In this document: positions 49,321 to 58,178 of the stretch, in pieces
Position numbering within the stretch: the stretch's first letter is position 1
How the letters are laid out: each line of letters begins with the position of its first letter
Assembly: GCF_000588875.1 (NCBI RefSeq)
Contig: NZ_JEMV01000005.1
Location: forward strand, 184 to 64,183
Reading direction: 5' to 3'
Length of the DNA stretch: 64,000 nt
Origin: Sphingobium sp. Ant17
Lineage (GTDB): Bacteria; Pseudomonadota; Alphaproteobacteria; Sphingomonadales; Sphingomonadaceae
Notes under the pieces: generated by a model
What the model was told of the DNA's origin: nothing
What the model saw: only the letters and a program-made list of their open reading frames with translations
Databases searched by the model: none
Program-made: the position numbers and the translations under genes

Positions 49321-50058
49321 GGCATCCGCGACAAGTTGACGCCCTATGCCGGGTTGCTGTACGATATCGCACCGGGCCATACGCTTTATGCCAGCTATAC
49401 CGACATTTTCCAGCCGCAGCAGATACGGAACCGTAACGGCCAGTTCCTCGATCCGCTATCGGGCAGCACCTATGAGGCCGGGCTCAAGAGCAGCTTCTTT
49501 GGCGGGCGACTGAACACCGCGCTGTCGGTTTTCCGCATCGAGCAGGATAATTTCGGCGTGTTGGACGGCGATATCCGGGTGCCGGGTACGGAAAATGAAC
49601 AAGCCTATCGGGCGATCAAGGGCGCCAGAAGCACCGGATTCGAAGTCGAGGCGAATGGCGAAGTGCTGCCCGGCTGGTCGGTCAGCGGCAACTACACCCA
49701 GTTTCGCGCCAAAGATGCGAACGGCGCGCGTATCAACACGCTTTATGCGCAGAAGTTGTTGCGGCTATTCACCACCTATAAGCTGAACAGCCTGACCGTA
49801 GGCGGCGGGGTCAATTGGGAAGGATTGAGCTATACCGACGCGGTCAATCCGGTGACGGGCGTGGCGGAACGGTTGGAGGTCAAGCCCTATGCGCTGGTCA
49901 ACCTGATGGGCCGATATGAGTTCAAGCTCGGCCTTTCGGCTCAGGTCAATGTCGAAAATCTGTTCGACAAACATTATTATTCGCAGATTGGTTTCTACAA
50001 CCAACATGCCTTCGGCGAGCCACGCAACGTCACGCTGACGCTGCAATATCGCTTTTGA
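49321..50058 (+). pseudogene. TonB-dependent siderophore receptor, 3' part
   Basis: Continues the receptor frame after the insertion: GIRDKLTPYAGLLYDIAPGH, TLYASYTDIFQPQQIRNRNG, STYEAGLKSSFFGGRLNTAL and the last strands NVENLFDKHYYSQIGFYNQH ending LTLQYRF, with the terminal phenylalanine typical of outer-membrane proteins. It lacks a start signal and cannot give a functional receptor. With the 5' part it makes a receptor of about 715 residues, normal for the family. Confidence 0.9.
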
Positions 50059-50062
50059 GAAG

Positions 50063-50093
50063 GCGGAGGGCAGGCACATCGCCTGCCCTCCGC
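50063..50093. terminator. Hairpin between convergent genes
   Basis: Perfect 13-bp stem GCGGAGGGCAGGC / GCCTGCCCTCCGC with loop acatc lies between the receptor stop (50058) and the arsC stop (50101). It probably ends transcription from both sides, although T-runs are lacking. Confidence 0.6.
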
Positions 50094-50100
50094 TCCAGCG

Positions 50101-50445
50101 TCACAGAACGTCACGCGCCTTTTCGGGCGGCCGCGCAATGACCGCGCCCTTTTCCGTGATCACAATCGGGCGCTCGATCAGGATCGGGTGCGATGCCATT
50201 GCATGAAGTATGTCCGAATCGCTGTCCGTATTGAGGCCAATATCCTTGACCGCGGCCTCGCCCTTGCGCAGCGCCTGCGCAGGGGTGACGCCAGCCTTGG
50301 CGAACAGCGCTTCGAGTTCGGCACGGCTCGGAGGGGTCTTGAGATAGTCGACGATCTCAACCTCCAAGCCCGGCGTTGCTTGCAGGATGGCGAGCGCCTC
50401 GCGCGATTTTGAACAGCGGGGATTATGCCAGATGCTTGCCTTCAT
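50101..50445 (-). CDS. arsC: ArsC-family protein (arsenate reductase-like)
   Basis: Thioredoxin-fold protein of 114 residues from 50445. The catalytic cysteine motif is [15 protein letters not shown], followed by [19 protein letters not shown], and [20 protein letters not shown] carries the conserved arginine. This is the glutaredoxin-dependent ArsC type that reduces arsenate to arsenite. No arsB or arsR gene is near, and the start overlaps the accC stop (ATGA), so a housekeeping role (YffB-like) is also possible. Name used in the broad sense. Confidence 0.8.
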   Translation of the reverse strand: MKASIWHNPRCSKSREALAILQATPGLEVEIVDYLKTPPSRAELEALFAKAGVTPAQALRKGEAAVKDIGLNTDSDSDILHAMASHPILIERPIVITEKGAVIARPPEKARDVL

Positions 50446-51793
50446 GGCTGGCCGTCTCGCGCCAGCCACTCCTCCAGCCACTTGATGGTATAGTCGCCAT
50501 TGAGGAATTCAGGGTCGCGCAGCAGCTTCTGGTGCAGCGGGATGGTGGTTTTCATCCCTTCGATCACATATTCCTCCAGCGCGCGCTTCAGGCGCATGAT
50601 CGCGCCTTCGCGGGTGCGGCCATAGACGATCAGCTTGCCGATCATGGAGTCGTAATAAGGCGGCACCTTATAGCCCTGATACAGGCCGCTATCGACGCGC
50701 ACGTGCATGCCGCCGGGGACGTGATAGCTGGTCACCGTGCCGGGCGAGGGGGCGAATGTGCGGGGATCTTCGGCATTGATGCGGCATTCGATCGCATGGC
50801 CCGAAAAGACGACATCCTCCTGCGCGACTGAAAGCGGCCTGCCTTCGGCAATGCGGATCTGTTCACGCACCAGGTCGATGCCGGTGATCATCTCGGTCAC
50901 GGGATGTTCGACCTGAAGCCGGGTGTTCATCTCGATGAAGTAGAATTCTCCATCTTCCCAAAGAAACTCGATCGTGCCCGCGCCGCGATAGGCCATGTCG
51001 GCCATCGCCTTGGCGCAGATGCCGCCGATGCGTTCGCGATCGGCTTGGCCCAGCACCGGGGAGGGGGCTTCCTCCAGCACCTTCTGGTGACGGCGCTGGA
51101 GCGAACAGTCGCGCTCGCCCAGATGGATGGCATTGCCCTTGCCGTCGCCGAACACCTGGATTTCGATATGGCGGGGATTAGCGAGATATTTTTCGAGATA
51201 GACGGTCGCATCGCCAAACGCGGCTTTTGCTTCGGATCCGGCCTGCTGCATCAGCGTTTCCAGATCGTCGGGCGAGGTGCAGACTTTCATGCCGCGACCA
51301 CCGCCGCCTGACGCCGCCTTGATGATGACAGGATAACCGGCCTTTTCCGCGATCGCCTTGGCTTCCTCCAGGTCGCTGATCGCGCCATCGGAGCCGGGGA
51401 CAAGTGGCAGGCCGAGCGCGCCAGCGGTACGCTTCGCCTCGATCTTATCGCCCATGGTGCGGATATGTTCGGGCTTTGGCCCGACGAAGGCGATGCCATG
51501 CGCTTCCACGATCTCGGCGAATTTGGCGTTTTCGCTCAGGAAACCATAGCGGGATGGATCGCGTCCGCGCCGGAGATTTCGGCGGCCGAGATGATCGCTG
51601 CGACGTTCAGATAGCTGTCGCGCGCGGCGGGCGGCCCGATGCAGATCGCCTCGTCGGCGAGCCGCACGTGCATGGCGTCGGCGTCGGCGGTGGAATGGAC
51701 CGCGACCGTCTTGATGCCCATTTCATGGCAGGCGCGATGGATGCGGAGCGCGATTTCGCCGCGATTGGCGATGAGCAGCTTTTCAATGGCCAT
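50442..51793 (-). CDS. accC: Acetyl-CoA carboxylase biotin carboxylase subunit, with an apparent 1-bp deletion
   Basis: Carboxylates biotin on AccB, the first step of fatty-acid synthesis. The N-terminal part from 51793 ([20 protein letters not shown] ... GADAIHP) breaks near 51550, where CATCCCGCTATGG should read CATCCCGGCTATGG (HPGYGFLSEN). The remainder is intact: ATP-grasp segments [53 protein letters not shown] and [19 protein letters not shown]. Reassembled it is about 450 residues, exactly the family length. As accC is essential, the break is almost certainly a sequence error. accB lies 14 bases upstream. Confidence 0.95.
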
Positions 51794-51807
51794 GGGGTAT
51801 AGCGGCC

Positions 51808-52287
51808 TTATTCGATCACGATGAGCGGCTGGTCGAACTCGACCGGCTGGCCATTGTCGACGAATACCGCCTTGACCGTGCCCGATATCGGGGCGGAGAT
51901 CGCGTTCATGACCTTCATGGCTTCGACAATCAGCACGGTTTCGCCAGCGGAGACTTGCGAACCGATGCGGGCAAAAGGCGCAGCACCCGGTTCGGCAGAC
52001 AGATAGGCAGTGCCGACAATCGGCGAGCGGACCAGCGTTCCGGCAGGCATCGCGGGTTCAGCGGCTGCCGATGCGACCGGTGCGGAAACCGGTGCCGCTG
52101 CAACAGGCGCGGCGGGGGGGGCTGCATAGACGGGGGCCATGGCTCCGGCCTTGCGCGCGACGCGGATCTTGCGGTCGCCATCCTCCACTTCGATTTCAGT
52201 CAGGTTGGTGTCGTCCAGCAGCGCGGCCAGTTCGCGCACCAGGGTAACGTCCACCTGCATCGCGCCCTTGTCTTGCTTGTCGTTCAT
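51808..52287 (-). CDS. accB: Acetyl-CoA carboxylase biotin carboxyl carrier protein
   Basis: Carries the biotin that AccC carboxylates. The N-terminal domain reads [20 protein letters not shown], followed by an alanine/proline-rich linker, and the C-terminal biotinyl domain has [20 protein letters not shown] and the biotinylated lysine in EAMKVMN. Length 159. accBC is the conserved order, with the start at 52287 well supported (aaataagggtcaaccATG). arsC-family gene is third in the operon. Confidence 0.96.
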   Translation of the reverse strand: MNDKQDKGAMQVDVTLVRELAALLDDTNLTEIEVEDGDRKIRVARKAGAMAPVYAAPPAAPVAAAPVSAPVASAAAEPAMPAGTLVRSPIVGTAYLSAEPGAAPFARIGSQVSAGETVLIVEAMKVMNAISAPISGTVKAVFVDNGQPVEFDQPLIVIE

Positions 52288-52404
52288 GGTTGACCCTTAT
52301 TTGCCATTCTAACATGTCTGTGGCGGCCAGCGCCTATGCCGGTTTGCGCCAAAGCGCAACTTTGTAACGTCCAGCCGATCCGGCGCAACGCCACATTGTG
52401 GACG

Positions 52405-52845
52405 CTATAGTTCCAGCGCCGCTTCGAGTGCGAGCATGTAGGAGAGGGGCCCAAAGCCTGCGATCGTTCCCTTCGCCGCCATGCCGACATAGCTTTTGTG
52501 GCGGAAAGGTTCACGCGCGTGGGGGTTGGACAGGTGAATTTCGATCACCGGCACGCTGATCGCCTTGATTGCGTCATGCAGGGCGACCGACGTGTGGGTC
52601 AGGCCGCCAGGATTGATGATGACTGCATGCGCGCCTTCGCCATGGGCCTCTTGCAGCCAGTCGATCAGATGACCTTCATGGTTGGACTGGCGGAAATCCA
52701 GGACGACATGGGCGCGGGTGGCGGCGTCCTCCATCCGTTCGGCAATGTCGTCGAGCGTGTCATAGCCGTAGATTTCGGGCTCGCGCGTCCCCAGCATGTT
52801 GAGGTTGGGACCGTTCAGAACATAGATTTTGCGACTATCCGCCAT
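52405..52845 (-). CDS. aroQ: 3-dehydroquinate dehydratase, type II
   Basis: Third step of the shikimate pathway. Residues from the start at 52845: [20 protein letters not shown] (catalytic arginine and tyrosine), [40 protein letters not shown] and [20 protein letters not shown]. Length 146, normal. It lies upstream of accB in the same direction, an arrangement common in proteobacteria. The frame to 53013 is non-coding. Confidence 0.95.
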   Translation of the reverse strand: MADSRKIYVLNGPNLNMLGTREPEIYGYDTLDDIAERMEDAATRAHVVLDFRQSNHEGHLIDWLQEAHGEGAHAVIINPGGLTHTSVALHDAIKAISVPVIEIHLSNPHAREPFRHKSYVGMAAKGTIAGFGPLSYMLALEAALEL

Positions 52846-52968
52846 AGCGATCCCCCTTGCATGTTGCGGCTGGGGCGATGCGACCCCTATATGCGGCATG
52901 ATCCTTAGCCCCTCGTGTCGCGCCAAGTCGAGACACGTTTCCTTTTTGCAAGAACGGGACCGCATATC

Positions 52969-53970
52969 GTGAGCGTCGACGGCACCATATCCATCCACAT
53001 CAATGGCGAGCATAAGCGCGTGCGCGAAGGGCTGACTCTGGCCACGCTGGCGAGCGAACTGGGCTTCGTGCCGGAAAAGGTGGCGGTGGAACGCAATCTG
53101 GAAGTGGTGCCGCGCTCGACGCTTAAAGACGTGCTAGTCGAGGATGGCGACGAGCTGGAAATCGTGCATTTCGTTGGCGGTGGTGACATTGCTTCGGCAG
53201 CGGACGATAGTTGGAGCGTTGCTGGAAAGGCATTCCGCTCGCGGCTGATCGTCGGCACGGGCAAATATAAGAGTTTCGAACAGAATGCAGCGGCGGTCGC
53301 GGCGTCGGGGGCAGAGATCGTCACCGTCGCCGTGCGCCGCGTCAATGTGTCGGACCCCAAGGCACCGATGCTGACCGACTATATCGACCCCAAGGTCATT
53401 ACCTATCTTCCCAATACGGCCGGCTGTTTCACGGGAGAGGACGCCATCCGCACGCTGCGCCTGGCGCGTGAGGCGGGCGGCTGGGAGTTGGTGAAGCTCG
53501 AAGTCCTGGGCGAGGCACGGACGCTGTATCCCGATATGGTCGAAACGCTGCGCGCGACCGAAATATTGGCCAAGGAAGGCTTCAAGCCGATGGTCTATTG
53601 CGTCGATGATCCGATCGCGGCCAAGCGGCTGGAAGATGTCGGCGCGGTGGCGATCATGCCGTTGGGTGCGCCGATCGGGTCGGGGCTGGGCATCCAGAAC
53701 CGGGTGACGATCCGACTGATCGTGGAGGGCACCAAGCTGCCAGTGCTGGTCGATGCTGGGGTCGGCACCGCGTCGGAAGCGGCGCAGGCGATGGAATTGG
53801 GCTGTACCGGCGTGCTGATGAACACGGCGATCGCCGAGGCGAAAGACCCGGTGTTAATGGCGGCGGCGATGAAGGCAGGCGTCGAGGCGGGGCGCATGGC
53901 CTATCGCGCAGGGCGCATGGGCAAGCGTATGTATGCCGACCCGTCCAGCCCACTCGCCGGGCTGATCTGA
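52969..53970 (+). CDS. thiG: Fused sulfur carrier protein ThiS and thiazole synthase ThiG
   Basis: Makes the thiazole phosphate of thiamine. Residues about 1-65 are ThiS ([20 protein letters not shown] ... [10 protein letters not shown], with the GG that is thiocarboxylated), then ThiG begins at [20 protein letters not shown], with [12 protein letters not shown], the Schiff-base lysine segment [12 protein letters not shown] and [20 protein letters not shown]. The fused order avoids a separate ThiS. GTG at 52969 is the likely start; the frame is open from 52915. No TPP riboswitch is visible in the 120-base upstream gap. Confidence 0.9.
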   Translation: MSVDGTISIHINGEHKRVREGLTLATLASELGFVPEKVAVERNLEVVPRSTLKDVLVEDGDELEIVHFVGGGDIASAADDSWSVAGKAFRSRLIVGTGKYKSFEQNAAAVAASGAEIVTVAVRRVNVSDPKAPMLTDYIDPKVITYLPNTAGCFTGEDAIRTLRLAREAGGWELVKLEVLGEARTLYPDMVETLRATEILAKEGFKPMVYCVDDPIAAKRLEDVGAVAIMPLGAPIGSGLGIQNRVTIRLIVEGTKLPVLVDAGVGTASEAAQAMELGCTGVLMNTAIAEAKDPVLMAAAMKAGVEAGRMAYRAGRMGKRMYADPSSPLAGLI

Positions 53971-54052
53971 CGCGTTTTCGCGATCGCAGTAAATTGACCG
54001 GCGGCCCGCTTGTCCCCTATGGGCAGGATCAAGTTGAGGAGGAGAATAAGCG

Positions 54053-54762
54053 ATGGTGAACAAGCTCTACCCTGATGCGGCATCGGCTCTGGAAGGCCTC
54101 CTCTTCGACGGGATGCAGCTATGTGCGGGCGGGTTTGGCCTGTGCGGCATTCCCGAAAGGCTGATCGATGCTATCCGCGATTCGGGCGTCAGGGATTTGA
54201 CCATCGCCTCCAACAATGCCGGGATCGACGGCGAGGGGCTGGGCAAGCTGTTGCGTACCCGCCAGGTCAAGAAGATGATCTCCTCCTATGTCGGCGAGAA
54301 TAAGGAATTTGAGCGGCAATATCTGGCAGGCGAGTTGGCGGTGGAGTTCTGCCCTCAGGGGACGCTGGCCGAACGTTGTCGCGCAGGGGGCGCTGGCATT
54401 CCCGGCTTCTATACCAAGACCGGCGTCGGGACGGCCGTTGCCGAGGGCAAGGAAGTCAAGAGTTTCGACGGGCAGGATTATATATTGGAACGCGGCATCT
54501 TCGCCGACGTGGCAATCATCAAGGGCTGGAAGGCCGACGAGAGCGGCAACTTGGTCTTCCGCAAAACCGCGCGCAATTTCAACCATCCGATGGCGACAGC
54601 CGCAAAGATCTGCATCGCCGAGGTTGAGGAAGTGGTGCCGGTAGGCAGCCTGGACCCCGATACGATCCATCTGCCGGGCGTTTATGTGAAGCGGATGATC
54701 GTCGCGCGCCCTACGACAAGAAGATCGAATTTCGCACCGTAAGGCAGCGGGAAGCGGCGTGA
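54053..54762 (+). CDS. scoA: Succinyl-CoA:3-ketoacid CoA-transferase subunit A, with an apparent 1-bp deletion
   Basis: Together with subunit B it moves CoA from succinyl-CoA to acetoacetate. GGAGGAG precedes the ATG at 54053. Family segments: LLFDGMQLCAGGFGLCGIPE, LTIASNNAGIDGEGLGKLLR, EFCPQGTLAERCRAGGAGIP and NFNHPMATAAKICIAEVEEV. The frame is lost near 54711 (after GVYVKRMIVARP), and the next frame gives YDKKIEFRTVRQREAA and a stop at 54762. One base is missing. Subunit B follows, but a HAD gene is in between. Confidence 0.9.
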
Positions 54763-54772
54763 GGTTTTTGGC

Positions 54773-54893
54773 TCCCCTCCCATTCAGGGGAGGGGCCGGG
54801 GGTGGGGGCGTGCAGCCCGTGCCTTCGATGGCCCCCACCCCAACCCTTCAAACGAGTCACGTGCCTCGTTTGAACCTGAAGGGGAGGGGCTCT
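54773..54893. repeat. Intergenic mosaic of inverted repeats
   Basis: CCCTCCCATTCAGGGGAGGG and a GGGGTGGGGGC / GCCCCCACCCC pair form nested hairpins between the SCOT subunit A gene and the phosphatase gene, with GAACCTGAAGGGGAGGGGC at the end. These repeats are typical of intergenic spacers in sphingomonads. Confidence 0.6.
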
Positions 54894-54902
54894 AGCTTGT
54901 GC

Positions 54903-55745
54903 ATGGTGTTAGCATTGCTCGCCGCCTGTGCGCCCAGCCCGCAGACAGTAAACCCGCCGCCCGCCAATCCGCCCGCCGGGATGCAATATCTTTACGGGTC
55001 GGGTGAGGCGGCGGCCCTGTCGGTGCAGGCCTTCGCCATGCTGGCATCCCATGCCACCGCGACCGCGAAGGCACGCCCAGTGCAGTCCGTCGTGCTGGCA
55101 TCGGGTGCGTCGCTCGACCAGCCGCGCTTCGTGCCGTGCGGGGACAAGCCCTTGGCCGCCGTGTTCGATGTCGATGAAACCGTGCTGCTCAATATCGGCT
55201 ATGAATATCATGATGCGCGGTCGGGCAAAGGCTTTGACGAAGCGGCATGGGATGCGTGGGAGCGCACCGGCGCAGGCGCGGTCAGCCCGGTGCCTGGCGC
55301 GGTCGCGGCGCTGGCGCAATTGCGGGCGGCGGGCGTGACCGTGGTCTTCAACACCAATCGTTCTGCCGCCAACGCAGCGGCAACGGCGCAGGCGATCCGC
55401 ACGGCTGGCCTTGGCGAGGCGGTGCATGGCGAGACGCTTTTTCTCAAAGGCGACGATGCGATGGGATCGGGCAAGGATGCCCGCCGCGCGACGATCGCGG
55501 CACGCTATTGCGTTATAGCGCTGGGCGGCGACCAACTCGGCGATTTTTCCGACTTGTTCAACGCCGGCCAGCAGGTCGCTGCCCGACGTGCGGCGACGGA
55601 AGCCACTTCGATTGCGGCCTTGTGGGGCAGGGGCTGGTTCGTCCTGCCGAACCCCGTCTATGGCAGCGGTCTCAAAGGCGGATTTGACGATGTTTTTCCA
55701 ATGGATAAAAGGTGGGCCTTGCCCATCGATGGGGAGAAGAACTGA
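54903..55745 (+). CDS. HAD-superfamily class B acid phosphatase, lipoprotein
   Basis: Relative of the e(P4) surface acid phosphatase/5'-nucleotidase. A short lipoprotein-type start ([13 protein letters not shown]) may be extended by an upstream TTG at 54897; the preceding frame is intergenic repeat. Catalytic motif [20 protein letters not shown] (DxDE type), [40 protein letters not shown] and [11 protein letters not shown] fit class B. It is wedged between the two SCOT genes and its end overlaps subunit B's start by one base. Confidence 0.8.
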   Translation: MVLALLAACAPSPQTVNPPPANPPAGMQYLYGSGEAAALSVQAFAMLASHATATAKARPVQSVVLASGASLDQPRFVPCGDKPLAAVFDVDETVLLNIGYEYHDARSGKGFDEAAWDAWERTGAGAVSPVPGAVAALAQLRAAGVTVVFNTNRSAANAAATAQAIRTAGLGEAVHGETLFLKGDDAMGSGKDARRATIAARYCVIALGGDQLGDFSDLFNAGQQVAARRAATEATSIAALWGRGWFVLPNPVYGSGLKGGFDDVFPMDKRWALPIDGEKN

Positions 55746-56379
55746 TGCCCTGGACTCGTGACGAAATGGCCGCGCGCGCGGCGAAGGAACTCAAGGACGG
55801 CTTTTACGTCAACCTTGGCATCGGCATTCCGACGCTGGTGGCCAATCATATCCCCGTTGGCGTGGAAGTAACGCTCCAGTCCGAAAATGGCATGCTAGGA
55901 ATCGGTCCCTTCCCGTTCGAGGGTGAGGAGGATGCGACCTGATCAACGCAGGTAAGCAGACGATCAGCGAATTGCCTCAGACCGCTTATTTCTCTTCTGC
56001 CGATAGTTTTGCGATGATCCGTGGCGGGCATATCGACTTGACCGTGCTGGGCGCGATGGAGGTTGCGGAAAACGGCGACATCGCTAACTGGATGATTCCG
56101 GGCAAGATGATCAAGGGCATGGGCGGCGCGATGGACCTGGTCGCTGGCGTCAAGAAGATCATCGTGGTCATGGAGCATACGTCCAAGAATGGTGATCCTA
56201 AGTTCATCCCGTCCTGTACCCTGCCGCTGACCGGCAAGAATGTGGTCGACATGATCGTGACGGATTTGTGCGTGTTCCGTCGTCGTGATCATGACAGCCC
56301 GTTCAAGCTCGTTGAACTGGCCCCGGGTGTTACGGCGGAGGACATCGCCGCCAAGACAACCGCGCATTTTATACAGTAA
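55745..56379 (+). CDS. scoB: Succinyl-CoA:3-ketoacid CoA-transferase subunit B, with an apparent 1-bp deletion
   Basis: Begins [20 protein letters not shown] with the catalytic glutamate in [20 protein letters not shown]. The frame ends early with DAT at about 55940; one base missing near 55935 (GCG-ACC for GCGGACC) restores [60 protein letters not shown] and [19 protein letters not shown]. Reassembled it is about 212 residues, full length. Partner of subunit A. Confidence 0.9.
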
Positions 56380-56388
56380 GGACGCCAG

Positions 56389-56829
56389 ATGAGCCTGGAT
56401 GGAACTTATGATGCAGGCAATCCCTTCGCCCTCATCATTGCGGGAAAAATCCCGGCGACCAAGCTGTATGAGGATGAGCATGTGCTTGCTTTCCTGGATA
56501 TACAGCCGCAGTCAAAGGGGCATGCCTTGGTGATTTCCAAATGGTCCAAGGCGCGCAACATCTTGGAAATCGAACCTGATGCCTTGGCGCAGGTAATGGC
56601 AACGGTGCAGAATGTGGCTGTCGCCATCCGCAAGGCGTTCAATCCCGACGGCTTGCATATCGCCCAGTTCAATGGCGCTTCAGCCGGGCAGACGGTGTTC
56701 CATCTGCATGTCCATATCGTGCCGCGCTGGAATGGGCAGGCCGCCCGGTTTGCGGCTCATGGGCAGGGTGCGTTCGCCGATGGGCACGCGCTGGGAGCGC
56801 TTGCGGATGAGATTCGCGCGCAGCTTTGA
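56389..56829 (+). CDS. HIT-family nucleotide hydrolase or transferase
   Basis: A histidine-triad protein of 146 residues. The motif HLHVHIVPRW (after TVFHLH) carries the catalytic histidines, and the N-terminal part has NPFALIIAGKIPATKLYEDE and LAFLDIQPQSKGHALVISKW. Such proteins hydrolyse AMP-lysine or dinucleoside polyphosphates. It begins nine bases after subunit B ends and may be read through with the SCOT genes. Confidence 0.9.
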   Translation: MSLDGTYDAGNPFALIIAGKIPATKLYEDEHVLAFLDIQPQSKGHALVISKWSKARNILEIEPDALAQVMATVQNVAVAIRKAFNPDGLHIAQFNGASAGQTVFHLHVHIVPRWNGQAARFAAHGQGAFADGHALGALADEIRAQL

Positions 56830-56862
56830 TGGCCAAGCCCTTGATCATTGGCGCGCGCTGAT

Positions 56863-58158
56863 ATGGTGCTGCGCCCCTTCAATGCACCTGGCGCGCGTCT
56901 AGCGCTGCGGTCGAAGCGTGCCAGCCCCAACCTTGTGGGCGGGGCGGGCGATAGCGAGATCATCCTTGATCTGTCGCGGTTGCTCTCGCGCTCCTTTCAC
57001 CCAGCGCCGACCGGCATCGACCGGGTCGAATATGTGTATGCGCGTGAATTGCTGGAGCGGATGCCAGACCGGCTCTGCTTTGCCGCGGTGCATCCGGCGG
57101 GTGGCTATTATGGGCGGCTGAACAGCGCGGCGGTGCGCCAGTTCCTGGCCTCTACGGCGGCCAAATGGCGTAACCCCGGCTCATATGATGCGGCCGAGGG
57201 CAAGGCGGCCGCAATCCGCCATATGTTCGCCACGCGGCCACGCGCTGTACCCCGAGCGACCCGGCCGCGGATATACCTGCAGGTATCTCCGCATCATCTG
57301 GATGACCCGGCGCAGGTGGGCGCGATCTTGCGGGCCGAGGGCGCGAAATTCGTGACGCTTGTGCATGACGTGATCCCGCTCAGCCACCCCGAATTCGCCC
57401 GGCCGCAGGGCGCTGCCGAGCATTTGCGGCGGGTGCGGTCGATCGATGCCTTCGCGCATGGCATCATCGGCAACAGCCAAGCGACGATCGATGCATTGGC
57501 CCCGCACATGCGCAGGGGGCTGGAAGGACGGGCAATCCGTGTCGCGCATTTTGGCGCGGACAAGCCTGATGTTTTCGGAGCTTCATCGGAGGAGGTGCCA
57601 GACCGGCCCTATTTCGTCTATATTGCTACCATCGAGCCGCGTAAAAACCACTTGCTGCTGCTCAATATTTGGCGGCGGCTGATCGAGACGTTGGGCGACG
57701 AGGCACCCATGCTGGTACTGATCGGTCGGCGCGGCTGGGAAAATGAGAATGTCATCGACATGCTGGAGCGGGGCGAAGTGCTGCGCGGCCATGTCATCGA
57801 GGCGGGTGAGGTCTCCGACAATCGCATGCAGGCGTTGCTTGGCCATGCCCGCGCGATGTTGATGCCGTCCTTCATCGAGGGGTTCGGCATGCCGGTGGTC
57901 GAAGCGCTGGCGGCGGGCGTACCGGTGATCTGCAGCGACATCATCGCCCATCGGGAGGTGGGTGGTGATGCGCCCGATTATCTCGACCCCCTCGACGGGC
58001 TGGGCTGGATGCGGATGATCCGCGCCTATGGTGCCGAAAATTCGCCCGAACGCGCGGCGCAATGCGCACGCATCGCGCAATGGCGTGCGCCGACATGGCG
58101 CGACTATTTCGACGTGATTACGGGGCTGCTGGAAGAAGTGACAGAGTCTGTTTCTTGA
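56863..58158 (+). CDS. Glycosyltransferase family 1/4 type (capsule or LPS)
   Basis: A GT-B fold enzyme of 431 residues from ATG 56863. Segments include FHPAPTGIDRVEYVYARELL, KFVTLVHDVIPLSHPEFARP, YFVYIATIEPRKNHLLLLNI and SFIEGFGMPVVEALAAGVPV with the E-x7-E-like motif. The acceptor is unknown; the next two genes are capsule export genes KpsC and KpsS, so it probably builds part of that polysaccharide. A start at 56848 is also open. Confidence 0.85.
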   Translation: MVLRPFNAPGARLALRSKRASPNLVGGAGDSEIILDLSRLLSRSFHPAPTGIDRVEYVYARELLERMPDRLCFAAVHPAGGYYGRLNSAAVRQFLASTAAKWRNPGSYDAAEGKAAAIRHMFATRPRAVPRATRPRIYLQVSPHHLDDPAQVGAILRAEGAKFVTLVHDVIPLSHPEFARPQGAAEHLRRVRSIDAFAHGIIGNSQATIDALAPHMRRGLEGRAIRVAHFGADKPDVFGASSEEVPDRPYFVYIATIEPRKNHLLLLNIWRRLIETLGDEAPMLVLIGRRGWENENVIDMLERGEVLRGHVIEAGEVSDNRMQALLGHARAMLMPSFIEGFGMPVVEALAAGVPVICSDIIAHREVGGDAPDYLDPLDGLGWMRMIRAYGAENSPERAAQCARIAQWRAPTWRDYFDVITGLLEEVTESVS

Positions 58159-58178
58159 CCTTGGGTTGACCGCCGCGC

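Noticed and set aside
51536-51793. A separate short gene for the accC N-terminal part
   Set aside because: The 85-aa ORF is the exact N-terminus of biotin carboxylase and joins the downstream frame after restoring one base.
52846-52968. TPP riboswitch before thiSG
   Set aside because: The gap lacks the CUGAGA and related conserved THI-box segments and is too short to hold the full element.
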